A DNA stretch of 64,000 bases from contig BCGN01000003.1 of the NCBI GenBank assembly GCA_001599295.1, positions 1,775,148 through 1,839,147 of the forward strand, read 5' to 3'. Positions 18,483 to 28,622 of this stretch are shown here, piece after piece. Below the pieces are notes generated by a model. The model worked only from the letters and a program-made list of their open reading frames with translations. It was not told the DNA's origin and searched no databases. How positions within the stretch are numbered: the first letter of the stretch is position 1; each line of letters begins with the position of its first letter. Source of the DNA: Sporopachydermia quercuum. Taxonomy: Eukaryota; Ascomycota; Sporopachydermiomycetes; Sporopachydermiales; Sporopachydermiaceae. The position numbers were made by a program, and so were the translations under genes.

Positions 18483-21197
18483 ATGAACAGAATATTGGGC
18501 TGGCTAGGTATAATTGCTGTACTCATTATACAATATGGCGGGTATTTTCTATTTACCCGAGGATTCTTCCCAAAGAAAGTACTGCTACCAGGACTAGGCT
18601 CTTATTATCCAGATGCGACTAATGAATTCCCAGAGGAAGTAAAATTTAATAGTATGATATTCATACTGATCGATGCTTTGAGATCTGATTTTATATTCTC
18701 AAATGCTTCAGAAATGAGTGCAGTCCATGCATTGATAAACTCAGGCGAAGCAATTGGCTTTACTGCGTATTCTACTCCTCCGACAGTGACATTACCTAGA
18801 ATTAAAGGGATTACTACAGGATCAACTCCCAATTTCCTTGATGCTGTATTGAATATAGCAGAGTCGGACAATTCTTCATCACTGGGGACGTCTGACAGTT
18901 GGCTGATGCAGCTGAATAATAAGGGCAAGAGAATCAATATGTTTGGTGACGATACGTGGCTGAAGCTATTCCCCGGGTTATTCAATGAAAATGAAGGAAC
19001 ATCTAGTTTTTTTGTTTCTGATTTTACAGAAGTTGATAATAACGTTACAAGACATATTGACGATCAGCTAAATAGAGGAAATGACTGGGAAGTGCTGATT
19101 CTACATTATCTAGGCTTAGATCATATTGGACATAAAGGGGGACCAGATAGCCCTTTCATGCCAGCAAAGCAGCGTGAAATGAATGAGATCATCTCCAGAA
19201 CTTATGAATATACCAGTAAAAACAATGGACTGCTTATTGTATGTGGTGACCACGGTATGAACGAATTAGGGAACCATGGAGGTTCTTCCAAAGGTGAGAT
19301 TTCCTCTGGGCTTCTATTTGCTTCACCAAAATTCAAAGGGTTGCATGGGCTAAATGTAGAAAGCCCATTACCAGTCAATGATGACTTCGAATACTATGGC
19401 AATATCGACCAGGTTGATTTAGTTCCAACCCTTTCAATGCTTCTCAATATACCTATACCTATTAATAGTGTGGGTGTAGTCATAGAACCTTTATTATACC
19501 TTTATTCTCAACAGTCACAACAGGAGATCCTTACTCAAAACAGCTATCAGCTGAAGCAAGTCGTGGAAGAATTTTACGGATACACCTTTGATGCAGCAAA
19601 ATATCAAGACAATAAACTGTCCTTGTCAGAGTGTGAGTCTTTCCCAACTGAGTTCCAAAAGTTAGAATGTCTATGGTTTCGTCAAGTAAATGAACCAACA
19701 TCAGAAACCAAATATCAATTCTTACGTGAAGCACAGTCAATTCTTTCTCAAGCCAGTAGTAATTATAATTTCCAGGATTTACAGTCAGGAATTGGTATTT
19801 TAATAATTGCTTCCATAGCATCATTGTCGCTTTACTTCAAGTATACTTCAAGCTCGTTGGTTATCGACCTAGTGCTGGTCTCAGTATCAGTAATATATGC
19901 TACTATATTCTTTGGCTCAAGTTTGATAGAAGAGGAGTATCAAATATGGTACTGGATTGAAGCTTCTGTTTTGGTATTATTGATCATCGTTGGTATAAAG
20001 CTGAAATGCGATAAAACAGTTGTTTTGGACTGGCTAAAGATCTTCACACTTGTTCGTTCTATTCGTTGTTTTAATCTAACAGGGCAAAAATTTACCACTG
20101 GGCCGTCGTTGGCTAATTTTCTATCCAATCCTGATTATAGTTATCTTCTATGGTTTATTGTAGCTATAACGTTCGGTAAATACTGTTATAACATAACTAA
20201 AGGGGGATTTTCAATACTGACTCAGACTGTATCTTTTATGATTGGTTTCTGCTTCACTATTATAGCCTTTGTCTTCAAAGTGACTCAAGCCTCCAACAGC
20301 AATGAGAAACTACCACCAATTTTGCTGAAACTGATTGAACTGAATGTTGAAATTGTGCCTGGGGAGCTCATTGATAATAGTGTTCTCGTTTCATTAGCCA
20401 AGTTAGTTTTCAGATTTGCTGGTGCTTTGATTATATTCAGAGCAATTCTACTACAGTTGGGTGGAAAAGAGAACTCATATAACAGTGGGAAATCTAAATT
20501 TTTCTCTGATATATGCAACATAATTGGTGTTGCGCTGATCATTCAAACAAGACCAGTTAATATTGGTATGTTTTTGGTGTTTGACTTGCTTAGAGAGCAG
20601 ATAATAGTCACTTTAAATAAATATCTTCTGCGAGTTGCCAAAGGAACTCATTTAGAAAGAATCTGTTTGAAGGAAGTACCTGTTATACTATTTGTCATCA
20701 TACTAGGCATCAGTAACATCTCTTTTTTCTCATTGGGAGAAACCAACTCATTGGCTTCTATTGATTTGTCCAACGCATATAATGGTATTGATGATTACTT
20801 GATTGTTCCCGTGGGAATTCTCACATTTGTCAGCAATTGGGTTGGACCCATCTATTGGAGCATTGCTACTACAACAATCTTGCTAGAGAACGACCTGATA
20901 TCGGCTGTGATACTTTTTTCGCTAAGGAGAAAAACCAATGATGAGAAGAAAGAGTTTTCTACTAACGGATTGAAGAGGATCAAGTGGACATTGTTTCAAA
21001 ATCTGATTATCGCATCATTAGTTTTCTATTCTATTGCATCAGTAGGTATCTTGACTGCTTGCACAATGTTGAGACATCATTTGTTCGTATGGACAGTGTT
21101 CTCACCAAAAGTCCTATACTTTTTCTCGTGGTCAATTTTGATGAATGGCGTTATTTCGGCATTCATTTTAAGCATTTTTGTATATATTTATGGATAA
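18483..21197 (+). CDS. GPI7: GPI ethanolamine-phosphate transferase 2
   Basis: The 904-residue product (also called LAS21) begins with a membrane anchor (residues 3-26). A lumenal alkaline-phosphatase-fold domain follows with metal and catalytic motifs FILIDALRSDF, TPPTVTLPRIKG (catalytic Thr), HYLGLDHIGHKGGP and CGDHGMNELGNHGG. From about residue 435 there are roughly ten to twelve membrane segments. It adds phosphoethanolamine to the second mannose of GPI anchors in the ER. It is somewhat longer than the 830 residues of S. cerevisiae. The YLGLDHIGH motif fits GPI7 rather than MCD4 or GPI13. Confidence 0.94.
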   Translation: MNRILGWLGIIAVLIIQYGGYFLFTRGFFPKKVLLPGLGSYYPDATNEFPEEVKFNSMIFILIDALRSDFIFSNASEMSAVHALINSGEAIGFTAYSTPPTVTLPRIKGITTGSTPNFLDAVLNIAESDNSSSLGTSDSWLMQLNNKGKRINMFGDDTWLKLFPGLFNENEGTSSFFVSDFTEVDNNVTRHIDDQLNRGNDWEVLILHYLGLDHIGHKGGPDSPFMPAKQREMNEIISRTYEYTSKNNGLLIVCGDHGMNELGNHGGSSKGEISSGLLFASPKFKGLHGLNVESPLPVNDDFEYYGNIDQVDLVPTLSMLLNIPIPINSVGVVIEPLLYLYSQQSQQEILTQNSYQLKQVVEEFYGYTFDAAKYQDNKLSLSECESFPTEFQKLECLWFRQVNEPTSETKYQFLREAQSILSQASSNYNFQDLQSGIGILIIASIASLSLYFKYTSSSLVIDLVLVSVSVIYATIFFGSSLIEEEYQIWYWIEASVLVLLIIVGIKLKCDKTVVLDWLKIFTLVRSIRCFNLTGQKFTTGPSLANFLSNPDYSYLLWFIVAITFGKYCYNITKGGFSILTQTVSFMIGFCFTIIAFVFKVTQASNSNEKLPPILLKLIELNVEIVPGELIDNSVLVSLAKLVFRFAGALIIFRAILLQLGGKENSYNSGKSKFFSDICNIIGVALIIQTRPVNIGMFLVFDLLREQIIVTLNKYLLRVAKGTHLERICLKEVPVILFVIILGISNISFFSLGETNSLASIDLSNAYNGIDDYLIVPVGILTFVSNWVGPIYWSIATTTILLENDLISAVILFSLRRKTNDEKKEFSTNGLKRIKWTLFQNLIIASLVFYSIASVGILTACTMLRHHLFVWTVFSPKVLYFFSWSILMNGVISAFILSIFVYIYG

Positions 21198-21754
21198 TTT
21201 TATCATAAAAAGGATTGATATAGTTCATTATCAAAGGAAATTTCTTAAAAACCATGAGCAATTGCGAGGTGACGGAAATATAGTTAAGGTTGATGCAGGT
21301 ACATGCGGGATTGAAAAGGCAAACTTTAGAATGAAGATCGGAATAATGGATTAATCTGTATGATTTCGTAATGCCTAAGAGGAAAAAAAGAATATAATCT
21401 CTCTTATGATTTATTGAGAAGGTGTGAGAGTGTTGGATGACCTGAGAGGAGATAAAGCTTCGTTTCAGTATTCAGGATCAACGTAACACTAAGAATATCC
21501 CTATCCAAACCATGCAGTAGATTTTACTTTGGATACATGACCTCTAATTGGACACACCTTCCTCTATATTGTTTCTTCGTATTCTTTCTCCATACTGTTA
21601 GTACTTCAACATTGAAAGAGCTACAAATCAATTGAGTTTCAATAGATATACATAATTAGATAAAATTTCTCTTCGCAGTATCTCACATCACTCTTATTGC
21701 ATTATCTCTCTGATCCATATCATTCCAAGCCTTCTTACGCTTCCCCAATTGTTT

Positions 21755-21770
21755 ATTACACAATCATAAA
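21755..21770 (+). promoter_or_regulatory. Copy C of the recurring motif
   Basis: ATTACACAATCATAAA, identical over 16 bases to copies A and B near PFF1. It lies about 490 bp upstream of HTZ1. Confidence 0.6.
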
Positions 21771-21851
21771 CTACTACTAGAAGAAAGTTTCAGCGGCATA
21801 TTACCATGACAACATTACCGAATTAGGCCTATATTTACCCGACATCAACTG

Positions 21852-21867
21852 ATCACATAATCATAAA
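21852..21867 (+). promoter_or_regulatory. Copy D of the recurring motif (two mismatches)
   Basis: ATCACATAATCATAAA, in the same orientation as copy C and 97 bp downstream of it, about 395 bp upstream of HTZ1. Confidence 0.5.
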
Positions 21868-22261
21868 GACCAATCAAATTATATTACACTCGCGTTGTTA
21901 TGCATCTCTGTGCATACACTTAACGTCACTTTAAAACCAAAAACGGAAAACAATAACAAAAATTAATGATTGTAGCATTTCAAATGATGTTTTTATATGG
22001 GACACAACATTTCCTTTCCTGTTTTTATATTTTGCTTAACGGGCTATTTGTTTATTTAATTTGTTTTGGTTAGTGTTAACAAGATACTCACTCATTCTCA
22101 AACTGTATAATTTATTTGAAGTTATACGAATTGTGATAATCTTTTCAAGGACGTATTGCACCATTTATACTTGAATATTGAATTAAGTAATCGATATCAA
22201 GTGATTGATCGCGAATAGTATCAGCCACTATATATATACACCACACACAACAAATATAAAG

Positions 22262-22654
22262 ATGGCAGGCGGTAAAGGAAAAGGAAAAACAGGAGCTAAA
22301 GATGGTGGATTGAAATCTCAATCAAGTTCTGCTAGAGCTGGTCTGCAATTCCCTGTCGGAAGAATAAAGAGATATTTGAAGAGAAATGCTCAAAACAAAG
22401 TAAGAGTAGGTGCTAAATCAGCGATCTATTTAACAGCTGTATTGGAATATTTAACTGCCGAAGTATTAGAACTGGCTGGTAACGCTGCTAAGGATTTGAA
22501 AGTCAAGAGAATCACTCCTCGTCATTTGCAACTTGCCATTAGGGGCGATGAAGAGCTGGATTCTTTGATTAAAGCCACGATTGCTTATGGTGGTGTATTA
22601 CCACACATCAACAAGGCATTGCTACTAAAGGTGGAGCAGAAGAAGAAGAAATAA
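22262..22654 (+). CDS. HTZ1: Histone H2A.Z variant
   Basis: The 130-residue product starts at ATG 22262, after CAAATATAAAG; a longer in-frame start at 22205 adds residues unlike any histone. The variant is identified by [60 protein letters not shown] and the C-terminal [16 protein letters not shown], where canonical H2A has the SQ tail. SWR1 deposits it in promoter-flanking nucleosomes. Acetylatable lysines lie in the [11 protein letters not shown] tail. No intron interrupts the coding part. CTG encodes invariant leucines here. Confidence 0.98.
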   Translation: MAGGKGKGKTGAKDGGLKSQSSSARAGLQFPVGRIKRYLKRNAQNKVRVGAKSAIYLTAVLEYLTAEVLELAGNAAKDLKVKRITPRHLQLAIRGDEELDSLIKATIAYGGVLPHINKALLLKVEQKKKK

Positions 22655-23627
22655 ACTCACTCCCTTTTTATGATTGTATTATTGAAGAGCCAAACAAAAT
22701 GAGACAGGGAAAGCAGGTAAAGATTATTGGTTGGGGAAATGAGAAACTGAAAATCAAATATATGTGTGGAATAGCATGATACTTACCATCAACAACACTG
22801 AACTCTTTATTTCATCAATCAGAACTTCAACTTAGGAACTATCTAATCATCACAGTTGCTATTTGGTCAAACTAAATTCATCGCCTCATTTGGTGTTTGT
22901 GTCAATTTTTCTTGTTTTTCTTTCAGATTGTTCTAAATCAGTGTTGTGTATAGGATTCAATATCAACCTATTAGTTGATTCCTTCATAATGTTTGATTTG
23001 AATTAGATTATCGTCTCTCTCATTTTAAAACCTTTTGTGTACATTATTTTGTGTTCCGATTTATCGGTCATCAGTTTGTTTAATCATCATCATTGTTTAT
23101 TATTGATTTATTTCATCAATTAGTTTCCAAACATGTTGAAGCACCCTGTAAGTAATCACAGAACTAGTAGCAGTGCAGTTTCTAACTGGTACTACTAACA
23201 ACCTATGTCATCAATCAATAGTTACCACGTTAATTCGACACAGTCTATCATAGTTATTACCACTGATCCTATTCTATTGCTTGTATTAATCAAATCCAGG
23301 ATATGTGTATTTTAACAACCATTTGGAAGGCACTTTTTTTTATGAATATGCTTTCTACACAGAAAGGCTAATGATGATGGGACCCTTGTCTTGAGACAGC
23401 TTAAGCAAGAAAAAGACATTATGTAAAGTTTCGTTTGTATGGATAGTCTTCCTAATCAAGGAAATATTACTATCATATTTAATAGATTTATTAATGTTGA
23501 TGTTTTGATACTATTACTGGGATTGTTCTGAATCGAGAAAGACGAAGCTATTGAGCCCATTAACTGTGCATTTCTATATCTCTTTTCTGATATTCTCTAT
23601 AGCTACCTCTATAGCTAAAAAAAAACA
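22655..23627. other. HTZ1-DPH7 spacer with a candidate intron
   Basis: This 970-bp spacer contains a partial reverse copy of the recurring motif directly after HTZ1 (22667-22682, two mismatches) and a well-formed intron signature at 23148-23221. No long reading frame is present. Confidence 0.6.
23148..23221 (+). other. Candidate intron in the DPH7 leader or a short spliced transcript
   Basis: Donor GTAAGT (23148), exact branch TACTAAC (23193-23199) and acceptor CAATAG (ending 23221) define a 74-nt intron of typical local size. It is preceded by ATG TTG AAG CAC CCT at 23133. Joining to the first acceptor gives only MLKHPLPR and a stop. A 5'-leader intron with a uORF is therefore more likely than a protein gene. 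Confidence 0.45.
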
Positions 23628-24767
23628 ATGGCATCTACTGCTATCATCAGTCATAACATAAAAACCAAGTATCCACCTTGCGCCTTACAGTTTCATCCTG
23701 ATGTAACTGATTTACTAGTAGTAGGAACATACCAATTAAATAAAGAGAAAGCCGTCGGTGAACCAGAGTATAGAACTGGATCAATAGACTCTTTTAGGAT
23801 ACATGAAAATAGCAATGAGTTACAGCTAATACAGCAGGTAGAGATACCCATGGCAATACTCGATGTTAAGGTGAATCCTCTGGATCACAACCATTATGTA
23901 ATAGCTACATCTGTTGGTAAACTATTATCATGTACAGTAACGACAGATGGTAAGATAAGTCTTGATTTTGAAACCTCAGTTACTAGTTCTGATACATTGA
24001 TCACCTGTGTTAATTTTTTTGGAACATCTAAAGGTGAAACAGATCAAACAAGAGTACTTTTCACAGCAGTGGATGGATCTATTGGAATAGCGTTACTGGA
24101 GAAAGAGAAATTTACAGTATTGAAAACATTTCACAGACATGACCTGGAAGCTTGGACAGGAATTGCTGTAAGGTTTGATGAAAGCGAGGATCAGTTGATT
24201 ATCACTGGAGGTGATGATGCAAGATTAGCAATTACCAAGTTTGATTCACATTCACTGGAAAATAACAGAGAAAGTGAAGAAGACAGAGAAGAAGATGATG
24301 ATGCCGAGTCTAATGCACAGAAAATCAATCTTGAAAGATTACACGACGGGGGCATAGTATCAATACTGCCGGGGTGTGAGGTATCAAATAAAGGATCAAA
24401 GTATGAATTATGGACAGGTGCATATGACGATCAACTGAAAGTACTAGATGTTGAAAAGGTTGTAAAATACGGAATTACGAGACCAATTGTTAAACAGAGA
24501 TTGAATCTTGGTGGTGGGGTATGGAGGTTGATTCCTTGTCCCAAGAATAAAACTAATGAGAGTGACCACGACTATGTACTAGTTTGTTGTATGTATAATG
24601 GTGCTGCTGTTGTCAGTAGAGATAGGAATTCTGGTGAAGTAGATATTGTCAGTCAATTACATGAAGGCCACGAAAGTATGGTCTATGGGGGAGATTGGGA
24701 TAAAGAAGGTGAGAAACTAGCAACCTGCAGTTTTTATGATAACTCATTACAGGTTTGGACAATATAG
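23628..24767 (+). CDS. DPH7: Dph7/Rrt2 diphthine methyl ester hydrolase (WD repeats)
   Basis: The 379-residue WD-repeat protein has Dph7 landmarks: PPCALQFHPDVTDLLVVGTY near the N-terminus, DDARLAITKFD, LWTGAYDDQLKVLDV, LGGGVWRLIPCP and a closing GHESMVYGGDWD repeat with CSFYDNSLQVWTI. Dph7 removes the methyl ester from the diphthine intermediate on eEF2 so that Dph6 can amidate it. S. cerevisiae RRT2 is similar in length (387). An acidic insertion (ESEEDREEDDDAE, about residue 215) lies between blades. The gene converges on the thioredoxin-like gene with only 55 bp between stops. Confidence 0.93.
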   Translation: MASTAIISHNIKTKYPPCALQFHPDVTDLLVVGTYQLNKEKAVGEPEYRTGSIDSFRIHENSNELQLIQQVEIPMAILDVKVNPLDHNHYVIATSVGKLLSCTVTTDGKISLDFETSVTSSDTLITCVNFFGTSKGETDQTRVLFTAVDGSIGIALLEKEKFTVLKTFHRHDLEAWTGIAVRFDESEDQLIITGGDDARLAITKFDSHSLENNRESEEDREEDDDAESNAQKINLERLHDGGIVSILPGCEVSNKGSKYELWTGAYDDQLKVLDVEKVVKYGITRPIVKQRLNLGGGVWRLIPCPKNKTNESDHDYVLVCCMYNGAAVVSRDRNSGEVDIVSQLHEGHESMVYGGDWDKEGEKLATCSFYDNSLQVWTI

Positions 24768-24822
24768 TAGTTCATATGCATTCATAATTGTCCATATAGG
24801 ATGATTTTGATACTCGATTTAA

Positions 24823-25437
24823 TTATTTTGGATCATCCGCAATACTTTCCACCCATTCTTTTAATCCTTCCCAATTCACCTCTTGAGTTTTCAGGTTTTT
24901 ATCAGTATAAACACCTTTAATCAATCCACTTTTCAAAGCAACAAGTGATGGAACATCAGTTACAGCATATCTATGCATTAATTCTTTAGTCCCTGGTTCA
25001 TCGACTTCGACATCAACCATAGAAACNACCTTATCAGTTTCAAGCGATACAATTCTCTGTAGAGCGCCAGTTAATTTATTGCAAACAAGATCATTCCTTA
25101 CGGTGAAATTAAGGATAAGCGGTCTTGGAAGAGGTAATAAAGTATCGAGTTCGCTTTCAAACCTAATGGGTAAGTAAATACGATTACCTTTAGGTCCAGT
25201 CACTTGGTGTTCAGGTAGAAAAGATTTCAACCATGAGAAGAACGAAGGATTGGAACCGGAAGAAGAGAACGATCTCTGAAAATTGAATTGAGGACTGATG
25301 CTAGGTGATTGTTTGATAATATATGTAGATNCAAGAGCTGTGGCCCCTATGCCAATTCCTAGCATTAGATTTCTTTTAGAGCTCATTTTCAAGGCTGATA
25401 ATGTATTCCGAGTTACGACAGCCTGGGCAAAGGTCAT
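24823..25437 (-). CDS. Mitochondrial thioredoxin-fold protein without a CxxC
   Basis: The 204-residue product starts at ATG 25435-25437. The N-terminus is basic and lacks acids (MTFAQAVVTRNTLSALKMSSKR), then has a possible membrane segment (LMLGIGIGATAL), suggesting mitochondrial targeting and an inner-membrane anchor. Residues about 95-200 look like a thioredoxin fold: PLILNFTVRNDLVCNKL, a central VSMVDVEVDE strand, then YAVTDVPSLVALKSG with the cis-proline motif. The usual WCGPC is replaced by VRNDLVC with a single cysteine, so a classical dithiol reductase is unlikely. Ns at 25027 and 25331 each make one residue uncertain. I cannot name it. Confidence 0.8.
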   Translation of the reverse strand: MTFAQAVVTRNTLSALKMSSKRNLMLGIGIGATALXSTYIIKQSPSISPQFNFQRSFSSSGSNPSFFSWLKSFLPEHQVTGPKGNRIYLPIRFESELDTLLPLPRPLILNFTVRNDLVCNKLTGALQRIVSLETDKXVSMVDVEVDEPGTKELMHRYAVTDVPSLVALKSGLIKGVYTDKNLKTQEVNWEGLKEWVESIADDPK

Positions 25438-25684
25438 TGATGGATCTTGTTGTAGGATTGGTTCACTCTTCCTGATGTTGCAATATAACCGTTTGACTGC
25501 TGTGTACCAAAACGATTATAAACAATAATTGAAATATCTGGTGTCTATTGAATTGGTACCTAAGCCAGAATTTCTTGTCTTATCAGTCTAACAATTGCAT
25601 AGTTTTCTCAATCAGTTTATTTTTTCCAATAGCCAGTTTGCCTCCTCATCGCCATCACGTCAGTAAAATATTACATAACCATGT

Positions 25685-25700
25685 ATTACCTAATCATAAA
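25685..25700 (+). promoter_or_regulatory. Copy E of the recurring motif (two mismatches)
   Basis: ATTACCTAATCATAAA, about 250 bp upstream of the thioredoxin-like gene and 16 bp before the CACGTG element. Confidence 0.5.
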
Positions 25701-25715
25701 ATTGACTTTGTATTA

Positions 25716-25721
25716 CACGTG
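25716..25721. promoter_or_regulatory. CACGTG E-box (Cbf1-type)
   Basis: CACGTG inside ACACGTGAG, the same 9-mer as at 18162-18170. It lies about 280 bp upstream of the thioredoxin-like gene and nearly 1 kb from RIB1, so the former is the likelier target. Confidence 0.45.
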
Positions 25722-26406
25722 AGCTTTCTCTTCCGTACATATAAATATTTTCCGTTACTAATCACCTAACGCTTTATACGGAAAAACTTGTAAGCTGTTA
25801 GTAATGGGTCATCAGCTAGTAAATGATGAGAATCAAGAAAAAACGGTTGATAGTATAAAAAGGAAATATCTTACTAACTTAAGTGATCTTTTTCCTCGAC
25901 AGATTATAAAGTAAATACATAGTCTCACTGACAGGAATGTATTGTTACTTTCCAATCCTTCATACATATTGTGCAGATCCAGAAACATCCTTGCGAAGTA
26001 TCTACACAAAGAGTCATACAAGAATAACTAAGCACTAAGTAGTAACAGACCCAGATGTACCGTTTTGAGAACTAATTATGTCAACAAATACAACTATTTA
26101 TTATAAAGAGCATCTACACAATCCAATATACTGAGTGTTTCCTTCATTTCTACTGGCATCCAATATCTTCAGTTTTAATCAAAGGAAGTTCATTCAAATA
26201 TCAAACTGCCCAATACCTGTCCGATTAGCCTGGTGGATTTGTAATCCTTACAGACAGGCTATACGTACATACGGGGGTTCGTCAAGCGCAACTCACTACC
26301 CACACTTCAACAAGCTGGACAGGGATTTTTCAGGCGGGGTCAAGAATACTACCATATTGTAATTTATCTGGAGACTAGAGAGAAGGAAAGATCAACATTA
26401 ATAGTT

Positions 26407-26442
26407 GATTTAAGAGTAGATTTAAGAGTTGATTTAAGAGTT
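26407..26442. repeat. Three tandem copies of a 12-bp unit
   Basis: The unit GATTTAAGAGTT repeats three times without gaps; the first copy ends in A. It lies about 270 bp before the RIB1 ATG, in the leader or promoter. Such arrays vary by slippage. Confidence 0.9.
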
Positions 26443-26526
26443 CTGCTGGATTGATTTATAGGATTGCCATTAGAAGATATTAGTTTAGAGCAGGCCTGGT
26501 TTTCACAACAAGTTGGTATTAGAGGT

Positions 26527-26533
26527 TGAGTCA
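26527..26533 (+). promoter_or_regulatory. TGAGTCA, Gcn4/AP-1-type site
   Basis: An exact TGAGTCA about 180 bp upstream of RIB1. Function is inferred from the consensus only. Confidence 0.35.
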
Positions 26534-26709
26534 TAGAAACCGGAAAGAGGTTGAAAGTTTTCGCAGGAACATAACTACTGGGAGATCGATCAATAGGTAG
26601 AACGGATAAGAAGAACAAAGCCTTCAATTTTGGAACATTTTGTTTACCAACGGAAGAGGTTCTTCTACACAATTGTTTCTCCCTAGATTATATACATCCC
26701 AGCAAAAAA

Positions 26710-27846
26710 ATGACAGATTCAAGTGATTCATTAAACCAGATCCCGGCACCTAGACCAGTGTATGCTAGGCCAAATGTTACAACCAATGATGGAACAGAAA
26801 TCAGTGGCCTACTCAATGGAAGTGCTTCACAACAGTCGAACAATGAAAATTTACAAAAGAGACAAGATATCTTCCAAAATATTCCACTAGTATCACCTAT
26901 ATCTACACCTATCGTGACCGAAAGTGTAAAAAATATCGACAAAAACCTAGATAAAGAACAACCAGAAGTTACAAAAAACCTTCCTGAAGCTTTACCTATA
27001 GTAGAATGTATTGCCAGAGCAAGAATCCCTACTACCCAAGGACCAGAGATCTTTTTGCATTTATACAAGAACAATGTGGACAACAAAGAGCATTTGGCAA
27101 TAGTGTTTGGAGAACAAATTCGGTCTAGGTCCTTGTTCAGGAGAAAATCTGGTGATAATGATACAGAAAGAATGACAAGGGGTGCGTATATAGGTAAATT
27201 AAGACCAGGTAGAACTGAAAGTGATATTGATACGAAAATTGGTCGAAAGGTAGTATTGGGAGACGACGGTGAATTCGTGGGAGTTGAAGATTTAAAGAGC
27301 GGGGAAGTGAAAAAAGGTAATGGGTTGAGTGAACCCATTTTGGTTCGAATTCATTCAGAGTGTTATACAGGGGAAACAGCCTGGAGTGCTCGATGTGACT
27401 GTGGAGAACAATTCGACGAGGCTGGACGATTAATGGGACAAAATGGGTTTGGTTGCATTGTATATCTACGACAAGAAGGACGAGGTATCGGATTAGGAGA
27501 GAAACTCAAAGCATATAATCTGCAAGATCTTGGTGCAGATACTGTACAGGCAAATCTTCTACTAAGACACCCAGCAGATGCGAGGTCTTTCAGCCTGGCT
27601 ACTGCTATTTTACTTGATCTAGGCCTTATTGAGATTAAGCTATTGACGAATAACCCCGACAAGATTTCTGCTGTTGAAGGACGAAATAGAGAAGTCAAGG
27701 TGGTTGAGAGAATTCCAATGGTTCCACTAGCCTGGCAACATAAACATGCTGATGTTGGTGTTCGAAGCAAGGAAGTCGACGGCTATTTGAGAACAAAGAT
27801 AGAACGCATGGGTCATTTATTACAACAGCCTGTTAACCTGGGATAA
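26710..27846 (+). CDS. RIB1: GTP cyclohydrolase II, first step of riboflavin synthesis
   Basis: The 378-residue product has a variable N-terminus of about 95 residues, then the GTP cyclohydrolase II domain. Zinc ligands are in [20 protein letters not shown] (three Cys). GTP and catalytic motifs are [23 protein letters not shown] and [14 protein letters not shown]. It converts GTP to 2,5-diamino-6-ribosylamino-4-pyrimidinone phosphate, formate and pyrophosphate. It is slightly longer than S. cerevisiae Rib1 (345). No partner DHBP synthase domain is fused, as is usual in yeasts. Confidence 0.97.
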   Translation: MTDSSDSLNQIPAPRPVYARPNVTTNDGTEISGLLNGSASQQSNNENLQKRQDIFQNIPLVSPISTPIVTESVKNIDKNLDKEQPEVTKNLPEALPIVECIARARIPTTQGPEIFLHLYKNNVDNKEHLAIVFGEQIRSRSLFRRKSGDNDTERMTRGAYIGKLRPGRTESDIDTKIGRKVVLGDDGEFVGVEDLKSGEVKKGNGLSEPILVRIHSECYTGETAWSARCDCGEQFDEAGRLMGQNGFGCIVYLRQEGRGIGLGEKLKAYNLQDLGADTVQANLLLRHPADARSFSLATAILLDLGLIEIKLLTNNPDKISAVEGRNREVKVVERIPMVPLAWQHKHADVGVRSKEVDGYLRTKIERMGHLLQQPVNLG

Positions 27847-28589
27847 ATATAGCCTAAGTGATGTTGAATAGCTCATAAAGTAGAATAAAGGAGGTAATGA
27901 TTAGTGATAATTCATACATAAGAAGAGGAAACAACTAGAAGTTTGTAGAAAATAAGAACACGATGATGTTGTGACCATGTTGTGTGTTTTAGAAGAATAT
28001 TCTAATGGTATATAATGATGTTTTAATGAACTTTTTATTTTGGATTCTTTCAAAGCGCTGATGAGTAATTTTATCTTACATCGCAGTTTGACCTCGTTTT
28101 GTCTGGACGCCAACTGCTTATGAGCTTCCATAAGCAGTTCACATCAAACACTCTCAATTGCTTAGTAACCTAACCTCCTAACAACATCGAACCTACATCT
28201 AGTGCATCCCTTTTCTCATAAACTATAAATATAATTATAATCACATATGCCATCTTGTTTTTCACATATATAATAAACCATTTCCTTCCTCGGTAACTTT
28301 CCGATTTCTTCTTATCACTTCTTTTTTTCCATTCCCTTTAATAGCCTTTCAAGTGCCAATGACAAGTCTAGACTTTCTGATTACATAATTAATATTTATG
28401 CCATTGCCTCCATTATCATCACATGTTAGTTCAAGTTCTCAATTACAGAGGCACATATAAAATAGCACAAACAATTATGCAAAAGATGTGTCAAATTAAC
28501 AAATGAGCTGTTGAAGTATTAATAATACATACACTTTGTTTATCATATTTATCAGTCTACTAATAAAAGGAATACCGATATAATCACAG

Positions 28590-28597
28590 TATAAAAG
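28590..28597 (+). promoter_or_regulatory. TATA box upstream of the glutathione peroxidase
   Basis: TATAAAAG, followed by a TATATATATAC tract, about 180 bp before the ATG. This is a normal yeast TATA distance. It would place initiation near or inside the candidate leader intron, so upstream TATA-like sites may also be used. Confidence 0.5.
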
Positions 28598-28622
28598 TAT
28601 ATATATACTAGGGAAACATCCA

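Larger units (their letters stand above)
21198..22261. other. GPI7-HTZ1 spacer
   Basis: This 1.06-kb spacer includes two copies of the recurring 16-bp motif (21755-21770 and 21852-21867) and a TATATATATA tract about 30 bp before the HTZ1 ATG. No coding potential is visible. Confidence 0.65.
25438..26709. other. Divergent promoter between the thioredoxin-like gene and RIB1
   Basis: This 1.27-kb region contains recurring motif copy E (25685-25700), CACGTG (25716-25721), a 12-bp tandem repeat (26407-26442) and TGAGTCA (26527-26533). The minus-strand frame at 26364-26672 has no ATG and only reflects the tandem repeat. Confidence 0.65.

Noticed and set aside
22205-22261. Upstream in-frame extension of HTZ1
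   Set aside because: The added 19 residues are unlike any histone, while the ATG at 22262 gives the normal H2A.Z start.
26364-26672. Minus-strand 102-codon frame with LKST repeats
   Set aside because: First codon is TTG, and the repeated residues simply reflect the 12-bp DNA tandem repeat in the RIB1 promoter.
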